Shown in pieces: positions 1 to 8,178 of a stretch of 35,332 bases of DNA (its first letter is position 1; every line of letters begins with the position of its first letter). The notes below the pieces were generated by a model. That model saw nothing but the letters and a program-made list of their open reading frames with translations, was not told the DNA's origin and did no database searches. The stretch covers positions 1-35,332 of the forward strand of contig JANRIC010000055.1 of the NCBI GenBank assembly GCA_033765345.1, read 5' to 3'. This DNA is from JANRIC01 sp033765345 (GTDB lineage: Bacteria; Bacteroidota; Bacteroidia; Cytophagales; Microscillaceae). A program made the position numbers and the translations under genes.

Positions 1-90
1 TTGATGTGGGAATGATCCATACAAGTATTTTCAAACAATGATTCTATAAAAAATAAGTGCATTCAATTTCCGCTCTTGATGATCAATTTT

Positions 91-134
91 GCCACGAATG
101 CACGAATAAACGCCCTTATTCGTGCATTCGTGGC
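91..134. repeat. Perfect 19-bp palindrome with 6-nt loop
   Basis: Arms 91-109 and 116-134 are exact reverse complements, starting GCCACGAATGCACGAATAA, around the loop ACGCCC. No T-tract follows on either strand, so it is not a classic intrinsic terminator. It looks like a dispersed intergenic palindromic element that could fold into a hairpin in RNA or a cruciform in DNA. Whether other copies exist cannot be seen from this window. Confidence 0.8.
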
Positions 135-250
135 AAGCAATTCTTTTCAAATATTTAGTGGATAGCAAGTTTAATCAGGATGTGCCACCCACAAAACTTG
201 TCAGAGAACCAAAACATTTTGATCTTCAATACTTTATAATAATAAATTTT

Positions 251-386
251 TTGGTTCTTCCGTGCTTTTAATGCATCGTTAAGTATTAAGAGAATTCTAA
301 CACTATATTTTTGCTCCACAGAGGCTTAGTGAAGACACCAAGCTGGGCAGTAGAGGTGTTTTGCGCTAAAATGTCGGAAGAACCAA
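251..386. repeat. 12-bp inverted repeat with degenerate flanks
   Basis: TTGGTTCTTCCG at 251-262 is matched by its reverse complement at 375-386. The flanks are also partly complementary (T-rich run plus further scattered matches). The enclosed 112 bp have no convincing coding content. It may be the remnant of a small non-autonomous element, or chance in AT-rich DNA. Confidence 0.4.
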
Positions 387-429
387 TTTTTTATAAATTC
401 CTTAGCAGAAGCAAAGTAGAAAATAGCCC

Positions 430-2055
430 TTAAAACTTTTCCGGGCTTACCATAATCACTTCTTCTTTTTCTACGATCACTTGACCGGGAGCAAGGTCTT
501 TGGTTTTTCGAACAAATTTGCGGGGTGTTACAATCACGGGGCAAAGACTATCGGCACTACGCTTAGAATAATAAGCTGCCAAGCTGGCGGCTTTCTCGAT
601 GACATCACTCGGAAAGGTCTTCCCTGCCTGGTATTTGATCACCACGTGCGAGCCGCTAACGTCCTTGGCGTGTAACCATAAATCTTCTTTGTATGCATAC
701 TGCTGAGTAAGGAGGTCATTATTTTTGGCGTTTTTACCGACCCATATTTCAAAACCCTGATAATGAAACTTTCTGAAGAGTTGCTGATCGGCTTTCTGGC
801 TTTGCTGGTCTGCCTGTAGATTATTTTCTTTGAGGAATTTACGAAGCTCTTTGATCTGGCTGATGCTTTGAATATGGGCGATTTGTGATTTGATTCCCTC
901 GATTTCTTTTTCTTTCCGTTCCAGGTTTTTCTGGAGAGTTTGCCGCTCAATCTTTTCATTTTTGGCTTTTCTGTAATAAGATTCGGCGTTTTTCTGAGGG
1001 CTGAGTTCTTTTTTGAGTTTGATCTTGATGGTCTGATTGCGGTAAAAATCAAAAAGCTCTACCGAAGACTGCCCTGTGGGGATTTGGTGCATATTGGCCA
1101 TCAAGATATTGGCAGTTTCTTCATTTTTGGAGCCGTCTTCCAGCTCTAAGAGACGCTCCAGATTTTTATCAATATAAGCCAAAGATTGTTTTAATTTTTT
1201 TTGAAGCAATTTTAAGGCATCATTTTTTTCTTTTGCCAACAGTATGATTCTGGAATAGCTGTAAAAAAACTCATTGGCCGCTTCTATCGGGTCCGTAAAG
1301 ATTTTATAATTGTCATCGGGTAAGTCCAGCTGTTCGGGAGGGAGTAGAGAAAACTGGGGTAGTTTTTCATCTAGGAGTACATAAAATTTAGGATTATCAA
1401 GCTTTTGGATAAAGTTAAGTATGATTTCCCATTGTTTCCCTGGCTCTGATTCGGCCTTTAGTTTTTTTTGAAGATATTGCTGTAGGGTTTTATCCAGGGT
1501 TGGGTAGAGGGTTTTCCAGTCATAATCTGCCTTTTGCCAGGCTTCAAAGCTTTGATCTATGGTGCGATCTAGGGTTTGGGTTCGGATACTTTGATCCTGA
1601 TCCATTTTTTTATGAAAAGCAATGATAAAATCATTTTCTTTGAATAAGATCAGGTTCGATCTTCGCCCGTGCATTTTGAACAAAAGCTGATAATCCTGCT
1701 CAAAAAACACGCTAAAGCTCCTTTCGTTCAAGTGTTGTACAATTCCACGGACTTTCAAATTCAGTAGCTCCGGGAACAAATCCACGCTATTGCGTTTAGC
1801 CCGGTGAAAATCTTGTGGAAAGTTCAAACCCGCAAAATCACTGTGCAAAACTGCCCGAAGGTAAAATTCTTCTCCTGAGTTGCAAAAGCCCAGCACCAAC
1901 TCGTCCTTATCCTGACTAAAACAAGTAGCCAGTTGCATTCCGGTATCTTCTTCAGGCATCAAAGGCTCTCCCAATCCTCCCAATATCCAGTTTGTGTGCA
2001 GTCTGAGGGCGATTTGTTTGGAAAGCAGTTTTAAAAAGTAATAATTGTTTTGCAT
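430..2055 (-). CDS. NFACT family protein (RqcH/Tae2/FbpA-like)
   Basis: A 541-residue protein of the NFACT family. Its bacterial member RqcH binds the obstructed 50S subunit with peptidyl-tRNA and drives C-terminal alanine tailing of stalled chains. Visible parts are an N-terminal NFACT-N region with the family-typical HGRRSNLIL stretch (about 129-137), a charged helical coiled-coil middle (about 275-415), and an NFACT-R (DUF814) domain from about 427 with DLWLHAKDVSGSH at 458-470. The length suits the family. The start at 2055 gives an ordinary N-terminus and no signal peptide, so the protein is cytosolic. It is divergent from the hydrolase gene across 165 bp. The family call is firm; RqcH activity is inferred, since many Bacteroidota NFACT proteins are uncharacterised. 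Confidence 0.9.
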   Translation of the reverse strand: MQNNYYFLKLLSKQIALRLHTNWILGGLGEPLMPEEDTGMQLATCFSQDKDELVLGFCNSGEEFYLRAVLHSDFAGLNFPQDFHRAKRNSVDLFPELLNLKVRGIVQHLNERSFSVFFEQDYQLLFKMHGRRSNLILFKENDFIIAFHKKMDQDQSIRTQTLDRTIDQSFEAWQKADYDWKTLYPTLDKTLQQYLQKKLKAESEPGKQWEIILNFIQKLDNPKFYVLLDEKLPQFSLLPPEQLDLPDDNYKIFTDPIEAANEFFYSYSRIILLAKEKNDALKLLQKKLKQSLAYIDKNLERLLELEDGSKNEETANILMANMHQIPTGQSSVELFDFYRNQTIKIKLKKELSPQKNAESYYRKAKNEKIERQTLQKNLERKEKEIEGIKSQIAHIQSISQIKELRKFLKENNLQADQQSQKADQQLFRKFHYQGFEIWVGKNAKNNDLLTQQYAYKEDLWLHAKDVSGSHVVIKYQAGKTFPSDVIEKAASLAAYYSKRSADSLCPVIVTPRKFVRKTKDLAPGQVIVEKEEVIMVSPEKF

Positions 2056-2220
2056 GGCTTGATGTGCTTAGTGATTTACTGAAGACAGACACTCTTTTCT
2101 GATTTAACCAAATAATAACGCACAAAGGGTTTTAAAATACGCTATTTTTTTTAAATTTAGCTTTAGAGTTTTCAGAAAAGTTCAATAAAGTTGTTGAACG
2201 TAATAAATTAAGATAATTTT

Positions 2221-3729
2221 ATGATACGCAAATCGTTTTTTTTGACCTTGATTGCCCTTATTTCTTTATGCCTTTCTTATGCGAATGCCCGCACTGGCCT
2301 TACAGTTATTGCACACGGCTTCACTCCGGGAGGCAAAATTTCTTCCGAATGGACTAACTTCGCCAAAGCCATTCGCAAAAGAGCAGGTAAAGGTAGTATA
2401 TTTATCAATGATACTCAAACAGGACTTTGGACGCCTCTCGATGCCGAAAATACCAACAACCCAAATGATGAGGTCATTTTGGTGTATGATTGGGCCTGGG
2501 CTTCCGACAACCTGAAAGAAGGGTATCTCGAGGCTTGTGCCGACCATTTATTTGCCATTTTGATGGCACCACCCAAAGAGCTTAACCTCACCGATTCTAA
2601 AGCTCTACTTCAACGCCCCAAACACTTTATTGGGCATAGTCGGGGCGCCATTCTGCTTACACAAGTGGCGCATCGGCTTGGTTATTTTTTCAATAATACC
2701 ATCAGCATAGACCAGATGACGCTGCTTGACCCACACCCGGCTGCCCCAATGGGCGATTGTCAGCTTCCAGGAATCGTAGGTACTTGCCCGCCACCCAAAA
2801 ATTATGCTCCTCAAACCCTTCAAATCCATTTACCTCAAAATGTGTTTCGAGTAGATAATTACTACAGGCAAGATGGCGTGTACGAAGATGTGATTACTGA
2901 TAAAGTATTCGGCCCTTACGACGGTATCCCGGTGATGGGTATTACTTACAATAAAGTGCTGAATAATGAAACGCTTACCAAAGGAAGTACTAAAATGGGG
3001 GGAGCTCACGCCTCTATCGGTACTCGTTGGTACTATGGTACTATTGATTTTGAGAATACTTTTGCACATCCGATCAATGAAGAATGGTATGCACAGGATA
3101 GCCAATATCCGGCAATGGGTCCTAAAGAAAAAACAGGTTTTTATAACAGTCGCCTGGGTGGTGGACCTTTGCCTCCCTTAGTACCGAACACAGCCAAAAT
3201 CAAACCAATGGCTCCTTTTAACCTGATTTACAACGGCTTATTTGATATTGAGCGAGATCTTTGGAAAGGAAACATACCTGGGTGGGAGAAAAACGGAGCC
3301 GGTGGCGGTGGAAATCTACAAAGAGACAAATCGGGAAATTCTGCCCTACGCCTGGAGCGAAGTAAAATCAACCTAAGACTTAATCAGGACAAACAAGACT
3401 TTTCCAGAAATCATAGTATTCATTATCTTCCCGAAAACTTTGCTGGGAAAGATTATTACATCAGCTTAAAATACCGGGTGGTCAACGACGTAGAAGGCAG
3501 TAATCAGTTAGAAGTATCTTTTGACCAGATAGACCGCCAAGGAAATCGTACCAATGTCATCATTGGTCAAAATATTACGCTGGATAATAGTATGACAACC
3601 TGGAAGGAGGCGCGACTGGAAGTACCTCGTAGCATCAAGGGAAGTGTGGGCTCTCTCCGCCTGACGCTGTTGGGTGATAAAAATAACCGAATTGTGGAAA
3701 TTGATGAGATTCGTATTTTGGCAAAATAA
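2221..3729 (+). CDS. Secreted alpha/beta-hydrolase (lipase-like) with C-terminal lectin-like domain
   Basis: 502 residues. A signal peptide (about 1-23, hydrophobic core ending ANA) is followed by an alpha/beta-hydrolase-like domain. The lipase-type nucleophile elbow GHSRG places the likely serine at 140. An HG motif at 32-33 could form the oxyanion hole, Asp170 (LLDPHP) is a plausible acid, and His263 (GGAHASIG) a plausible base. From about 335 to the end comes a beta-rich region starting NLIYNGLFD with an internal WxxA element. This resembles carbohydrate-binding, galactose-binding-like modules that end in an IDEIRI strand. No T9SS sorting domain is visible, so it is periplasmic or released. 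The substrate is unknown; lipase or esterase is the best guess. It stands alone, ending at a hairpin shared with the convergent Tricorn gene. Confidence 0.7.
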   Translation: MIRKSFFLTLIALISLCLSYANARTGLTVIAHGFTPGGKISSEWTNFAKAIRKRAGKGSIFINDTQTGLWTPLDAENTNNPNDEVILVYDWAWASDNLKEGYLEACADHLFAILMAPPKELNLTDSKALLQRPKHFIGHSRGAILLTQVAHRLGYFFNNTISIDQMTLLDPHPAAPMGDCQLPGIVGTCPPPKNYAPQTLQIHLPQNVFRVDNYYRQDGVYEDVITDKVFGPYDGIPVMGITYNKVLNNETLTKGSTKMGGAHASIGTRWYYGTIDFENTFAHPINEEWYAQDSQYPAMGPKEKTGFYNSRLGGGPLPPLVPNTAKIKPMAPFNLIYNGLFDIERDLWKGNIPGWEKNGAGGGGNLQRDKSGNSALRLERSKINLRLNQDKQDFSRNHSIHYLPENFAGKDYYISLKYRVVNDVEGSNQLEVSFDQIDRQGNRTNVIIGQNITLDNSMTTWKEARLEVPRSIKGSVGSLRLTLLGDKNNRIVEIDEIRILAK

Positions 3730-3754
3730 ATAAACCATCCATACAAATATAATT

Positions 3755-3793
3755 GGGTCAATGGGGCAATATTTAACTATACCCCATTGACCC
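3755..3793. terminator. Bidirectional terminator hairpin
   Basis: A perfect 12-bp stem (GGGTCAATGGGG at 3755-3766, CCCCATTGACCC at 3782-3793) with a 15-nt loop lies between two convergent genes. Neither side has a strong U-tract, but position and stem strength support transcription termination from both directions. Confidence 0.6.
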
Positions 3794-3826
3794 ATACCAG
3801 GAATTAAATACTTCTATACCATTCTA

Positions 3827-6800
3827 TTATTTACCGGAGGGTCTCTTCCAACGTACTGGTGCAGGGGGTTCGGGTTTTAGTTGGATCACCTGTGTAGGAA
3901 GTAGCTTGAGGGCTTCTTCTACGGCTCTTTCCAATTGGGGGTCTTTGCCCTGAATGACCAAATCAGGCTCCTGAATCACTTCAATATCCGGTGCTATCCC
4001 TTCACCTTCTACCGCCCACTTGCCATCCAAGTCATAAAACCCACCACGGGGAGCCACCATGCGCCCACCATCTATGAATAGAGGCGTATCCCAAGTTCCT
4101 ACCAAACCGCCCCAGGTACGGGTTCCGATCAAGGGTCCGATTTTCATTTTGCGAAAAAGATAGGGCAATAAATCCCCTCCTGAACCGGAGCGTTCGTTCA
4201 TAATCATCACTTTGGGACCCCAGACTCCGGCCATAGGTGTAGTAAAAGGCTTATGATCCGCAGCGTTGCTGTTGAAATAACCGTGCAAGCTACGGTTCAT
4301 CACATCTACCATATAATCGGCTGCCGAACCACCGCCATTGTTGCGTTCATCGATCACCATACCACTTTTATCTTGCTGGGCAAAGTAATAGCGATTAAAA
4401 TAGGTATAACCGCCTTGCCCAGTATTCGGCACATAGACATATCCCAGCTTCCCCCCGGAAAGTTCGTTTACTTTTTTGCGATTGCCCTCTACCCAATCCC
4501 GAAGCCTTAGTTGGTTTTCGTTTTCAATAGGAACTACTATGACCGACCTAGCACCTTGCAAAGTAGGGTTTTGGTTTACTTTAAGGCGGGTTTGTTTGTT
4601 GGCAGTCGCTTCAAAGAGGCTGTAAGGATTGGTAGGGGCTTGCAGGGGTACGCCATTTACTTCCAGCAAATAATCTCCTACCCGCACATCTACGCCGGGG
4701 GTAGCCAGAGGTGCTCTCAGGTCAGGATTCCAGTTTTCACCAGTATAGATTTTTTTGATGCGATAAAAGCCATTGACTTCTTCCAAATCTGCCCCCAATA
4801 AGCCTACGGGCACTTCATCCAGTTTGGGGAAATTCCCACCACTGGTATAAGAATGCCCCACGGAGATTTCACCTCCCAGAATATCTACCACATAATTCAG
4901 GTCGGTACGGTGGCGCACGTGATCAATCCAAGGGCTGTACCATTGATAGACATCGTTCCAGGGTGCGCCGTGGGTATTGTTTACATACAGGAAATCACGC
5001 TGATACCTCCATCCTTCTTTAAAAATCTGCTTCCATTCTTCCTGAGGAACGATTTTCATACGCAGGTTCATGGTCAGTTTGCCATCACCAGATTTGGGAG
5101 CTGCGCCATCCGCTTTTACGATGCCCCAGTTATTTCCCTGGCGATAAAGCAATTGTTTGCGATCAAAGGAAGTAGCTACAAAATTAACTCCGGTCATAAA
5201 CTCCGTGGTTTTTTTGTCTTTGAGGCTATAGCGTTGCACCGTGAACCCCTGCTGATTGGGGATGGGTTCTAGGTAAAAAATATGATCTTTTGGTCCTTCC
5301 ACCAGACCCAGGTATTCCCTTTGCGGTATATCAATTGCCAGGATACGCTGTTGTATATCCTGAAAATCAATGGTTACCACCTTACTGGAATCTTTGCTGT
5401 CTTTTTTCTCGTCTTTTCCCGTTTCCTCATCGCTTTTGGGCAATAAGGGAGAAGGTTCATTTTTAGAAAGTACAATCATATACAAACCTCGGTTTACGGG
5501 CATATTGTAAGAACTCATATCCAACCAACCTGTATTCAAGGCATAATCGGTACTTGCCAGGAAGTACAAATACTTGCCGCTTTCGTCCCAAACTGGGCTG
5601 ATGACGTCTGCCAGTCCGTCGGTAATTTGGTAGGTTTGGCCGGTCTCGACCTGATAAACTTTAAGTGCTTTGAACTGATTGTCTAGCAGACGTACATAGG
5701 CAATCCATTTGCTATCCGGTGACCAGACAGGGTTCATGGTGCGGTCGGGATGTGCATAACGCTCGGTATCGACTTTTTTGATGCTTCCGCCGGCTATTTG
5801 CACATTCCAGAGATTGTAGTCGGTATCTGTAAAAGCGACATATTTACTATCTGGTGACCAGGCCGGCTGAAAGAAGAATGTAGGATTCGGAATAGCGATA
5901 GATTTTTTATTGAGTCCGTATTGATCCGCAATGACCAATTGATATTCTCCTGATGCATCTGAAAACCAGGCTATTTTCTGTCCATCAGGTGACCAGACCG
6001 GAAAGCGGTCGGCTACTCCTGAGCTTTGAGTAAGGTTGCGCCATTCGCCGTTTTCTTTAGGTACAGTAAAAATATCTCCTCGGTACTCGAATAAAGCTCT
6101 TTTACCTGTTGGTGAAAGCGATGCGTTCTGTAAGCGATTGGGAGCTACATCTTCCCAGCGAGGACGCGCCCAGTTAAAGTCACCCTGTACGTTGATGACC
6201 AGTTGTTGGGTTTTGCCCGTTTCGGGGTTTAGAGCGTGTAGATAGCCCCCCTGTTCGTAGACGATACGATCTTCGCAGGCATCCAGGCTTTTGACATCAA
6301 AATCCTTATGAAAAGTAATTTGTTTGAGTTCGTCATTGGCAGGGTTAAAAGACCAGATATTGCTTGCATAATCTCTTTCGGACATAAAATAAACCACGTT
6401 TTTATACCAAATCGGGTCTAAATGCCGCTCTTTATCGGGTTGAGGTGTTCTTTTGACTTTGTGGGTTTGTATATCCTCGATCCAGATCGGTTGTGCTTGA
6501 CCACCGCGATAATTGCGCCATTCAATATCCCAGTAGGTAATCGGACTATAAGCCAGGTACTTGCCATTTTCAGAGATTTCACCGTAGGCTGCCTGGGGAG
6601 TAGCCAGGGCTTTGGGCAGCCCGCCATTCATCCCGATGGTGTAAAACTTCACAATTTTGGTGGGTACGCCCTCGCGGTCGGAGCGAAAAAGCACTTCTTT
6701 GCCATCGGGAGTCCAGCCCTGCACAATATCCGCCCGGGGATGCCAGGTAAGTCGCTTAGGTTCTCCTCCTTCGGTAGGCATCACATAGACATCAAAATTG

Positions 6801-7048
6801 CCATCGTATTGCCCTGTAAAAGCAATCATTTTGCCATCGGGAGAGAAGTGCGGATTGGTTTCGGTGCCTTCAAAACTAGTGAGGCGTTTGGCATTGCCAC
6901 CTTCCCGACTCACCAACCAGATATCGTCGGCATAGATAAAGGCAATGTATTGTGCGCTTACGGTAGGCTGCCTGAGCAGGCGGGTGCCTTGCCCATAGAC
7001 ACCGCTAAAAAGAAGCACAAGAAATAAGGTCGTAGTTATTTGCTTCAT
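3827..7048 (-). CDS. Secreted Tricorn-type S41 protease
   Basis: A 1073-residue homologue of the Tricorn protease. A signal peptide (1-19, ending VYGQ) precedes TolB/WD40-like propeller repeats with recurring SPDG/SPDSK turns (about 20-540), a charged linker rich in Lys, Asp and Ser (about 537-556), a Tricorn C1-like region, a PDZ domain (about 755-850) and an S41 catalytic domain (about 865-1040). Candidate catalytic residues are His732 in SVGHSY, Ser956 in NERSGSGGD, and a Glu near 1013-1015 just before APDIEV. DERNNGGG (900-907) is also typical. The family cleaves peptides into short oligopeptides. Archaeal Tricorn is cytosolic, while this one carries an export signal and probably works in the periplasm or outside. 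It ends at a hairpin shared with the hydrolase gene. Confidence 0.92.
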   Translation of the reverse strand: MKQITTTLFLVLLFSGVYGQGTRLLRQPTVSAQYIAFIYADDIWLVSREGGNAKRLTSFEGTETNPHFSPDGKMIAFTGQYDGNFDVYVMPTEGGEPKRLTWHPRADIVQGWTPDGKEVLFRSDREGVPTKIVKFYTIGMNGGLPKALATPQAAYGEISENGKYLAYSPITYWDIEWRNYRGGQAQPIWIEDIQTHKVKRTPQPDKERHLDPIWYKNVVYFMSERDYASNIWSFNPANDELKQITFHKDFDVKSLDACEDRIVYEQGGYLHALNPETGKTQQLVINVQGDFNWARPRWEDVAPNRLQNASLSPTGKRALFEYRGDIFTVPKENGEWRNLTQSSGVADRFPVWSPDGQKIAWFSDASGEYQLVIADQYGLNKKSIAIPNPTFFFQPAWSPDSKYVAFTDTDYNLWNVQIAGGSIKKVDTERYAHPDRTMNPVWSPDSKWIAYVRLLDNQFKALKVYQVETGQTYQITDGLADVISPVWDESGKYLYFLASTDYALNTGWLDMSSYNMPVNRGLYMIVLSKNEPSPLLPKSDEETGKDEKKDSKDSSKVVTIDFQDIQQRILAIDIPQREYLGLVEGPKDHIFYLEPIPNQQGFTVQRYSLKDKKTTEFMTGVNFVATSFDRKQLLYRQGNNWGIVKADGAAPKSGDGKLTMNLRMKIVPQEEWKQIFKEGWRYQRDFLYVNNTHGAPWNDVYQWYSPWIDHVRHRTDLNYVVDILGGEISVGHSYTSGGNFPKLDEVPVGLLGADLEEVNGFYRIKKIYTGENWNPDLRAPLATPGVDVRVGDYLLEVNGVPLQAPTNPYSLFEATANKQTRLKVNQNPTLQGARSVIVVPIENENQLRLRDWVEGNRKKVNELSGGKLGYVYVPNTGQGGYTYFNRYYFAQQDKSGMVIDERNNGGGSAADYMVDVMNRSLHGYFNSNAADHKPFTTPMAGVWGPKVMIMNERSGSGGDLLPYLFRKMKIGPLIGTRTWGGLVGTWDTPLFIDGGRMVAPRGGFYDLDGKWAVEGEGIAPDIEVIQEPDLVIQGKDPQLERAVEEALKLLPTQVIQLKPEPPAPVRWKRPSGK

Positions 7049-7090
7049 AAAATATCCATTTTGTAAATTTTGCGATAATCGAGGCTTAAT

Positions 7091-7378
7091 CTACAAATTA
7101 ATGTTATATCTGAAAGCATTATTTTTTGGAAAATTTAGATTGTTCTCTTGAAAACTCCAGAGAATATCCAAGCAACTTAACTGCTGAACGTTTCTCATGG
7201 GCTGCTCGGCGTTTCTCATGGGCTGTTCAATGCTTCTCATGGACTGCTGAACGCTTCTCATGCACTGCTCAATGCTTCTCATGCACTGCTCAACGCTTCT
7301 CATGCACTGCTCAATGCTTCTCATGGACTGCTCAACGCTTCTCATGCACTGCTCAACGCTTCTCATGGGTGAGCGCAT
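7091..7378 (-). CDS. Possible small heptad-repeat (coiled-coil) protein
   Basis: A 95-codon frame running through the 21-bp repeat block. It encodes nine heptads of the form M-R-S/N-V/I/A-E/Q-Q-C/S/P, then a 32-residue non-repetitive tail. Met and Val/Ile fall on alternating 3 and 4 spacing, a textbook a/d coiled-coil pattern. Substitutions among repeats keep this pattern (Val/Ile mostly exchanged). Against a coding role, the period is a multiple of three, so the opposite strand is also open in more than one frame, and no promoter or ribosome binding site was seen. The frame lies between the AlbA_2 gene and the Tricorn gene on the same strand, so it could be translated from their shared transcript. 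Function unknown. Confidence 0.35.
   Translation of the reverse strand: MRSPMRSVEQCMRSVEQSMRSIEQCMRSVEQCMRSIEQCMRSVQQSMRSIEQPMRNAEQPMRNVQQLSCLDILWSFQENNLNFPKNNAFRYNINL
7181..7369. repeat. Minisatellite: nine tandem 21-bp units
   Basis: Nine head-to-tail 21-bp units, with plus-strand consensus CTGCTCAAYGCTTCTCATG plus two variable bases. Unit borders fall at 7181, 7202, 7223, 7244, 7265, 7286, 7307, 7328 and 7349. The core TTCTCATG is invariant; the outer left units have diverged most. There is no spacer between units, so it is not a CRISPR array. Such arrays change copy number by slippage or recombination. Confidence 0.95.
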
Positions 7379-7408
7379 TCATAACAAGGCAGTATTTTTA
7401 GCTTTTTC

Positions 7409-8062
7409 TCAAATCAAACTCTCCTCCCGAAACTCAAAAGAATCGTTTATAGCATCGGGGATGACGTGCAGCACTTTGGCAAGCACCAATAGTACAAGGG
7501 TACGAGAAGCTACTCTGCGGGGGATATTGGCGATTTTGGAAAATTCGTCTACCGTGATCCGTTGGTGGCTTTGAAGGTATTGCATCAGGATGCGTTCTTT
7601 TTCTCCAAAATTGAATTTGATATTACGTCGTCGTCGCTGACCACGTAGGATTTCGCGCATTTCAGGGCTGGCTTTGACACTTTTGTCCTCGATGCGGATA
7701 TAAACGCGCCGTTTTTGATCCTCTTCATCATCTACGACATAATGCACAAAATCGCTTTTGGGGATATAAAAAACGAGTACATCCCGATCTTTTTCTATCG
7801 GGATGTTATGGACTTGATATTGAATACTCGGACTACAATTTTCGTCGAGGGCTTTGCAGAGTACATATTTGTCTTCTTCTGCGTATTTAAGACCTCGGAT
7901 TTCTTTATCGTCGTTGACTCCGATGAGCAGGACACCTCCTTCGGAATTGGCGAAAGCTACGGCTTCCCGGACGATTTTTTTGGGATGGTTGGCTTTAAGT
8001 TTGAACTCAAGGTGCATACCTTCTCCTTTACGAACTATTTTTTTAAGTTCATGGTAGTCCAT
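7409..8062 (-). CDS. AlbA_2 (Schlafen-type) domain protein with C-terminal winged helix
   Basis: 217 residues. The N-terminal part (about 12-130) matches the AlbA_2 domain, with the hallmark EFK start (HLEFKLKANHPKKIVREAVA) followed by FANSEGGVLLIGVNDD. A basic stretch RGQRRRR (about 141-147) joins a C-terminal region (about 150-205) that reads as a winged helix-turn-helix (TVDEFSKIANIPRRVASRTL). AlbA_2 domains are putative nucleic-acid-binding modules found in regulators and Schlafen-like proteins. No AAA or helicase domain is attached. The likely role is a cytosolic DNA-binding regulator; its targets are unknown. It lies just upstream of the 21-bp repeat block on the same strand, with 116 bp separating it from the M14 gene. 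Confidence 0.75.
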   Translation of the reverse strand: MDYHELKKIVRKGEGMHLEFKLKANHPKKIVREAVAFANSEGGVLLIGVNDDKEIRGLKYAEEDKYVLCKALDENCSPSIQYQVHNIPIEKDRDVLVFYIPKSDFVHYVVDDEEDQKRRVYIRIEDKSVKASPEMREILRGQRRRRNIKFNFGEKERILMQYLQSHQRITVDEFSKIANIPRRVASRTLVLLVLAKVLHVIPDAINDSFEFREESLI

Positions 8063-8178
8063 GGCAATACAATTTTTCTATTCCAAATAAACAAAAATTT
8101 TTACCAATAAAGAAGTATCATTCTCAATAAAAACTGTCTTTCTGTGATAAATTTCTTTATAAACAATAATCTTGCCTT

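Larger units (their letters stand above)
1..429. other. Intergenic region left of the NFACT gene
   Basis: No coding region is supported here. It holds a perfect 19-bp palindrome (91-134) and a 12-bp inverted repeat pair (251-262 and 375-386), each listed separately. The stretch around 320-345 resembles non-coding intergenic filler more than a decayed gene. Open frames running into it from the NFACT gene are out-of-frame shadows. Confidence 0.6.

Noticed and set aside
326..544. Small minus-strand frame at the end of the NFACT gene
   Set aside because: Out of frame with the NFACT C-terminus and running into empty DNA; no support as a gene.
639..1052. Second minus-strand frame inside the NFACT gene
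   Set aside because: Same strand but out of frame with a conserved protein; composition is low-complexity Lys/Ser/Arg, a typical shadow.
6422..7027. Plus-strand open frame of 201 codons
   Set aside because: Antisense to the signal peptide and propeller part of the Tricorn gene; no own domain or promoter.
7181..7369. Direct repeats that could suggest a CRISPR array
   Set aside because: Units are 21 bp and contiguous with no unique spacers, and no cas gene is nearby, so this is a tandem minisatellite.
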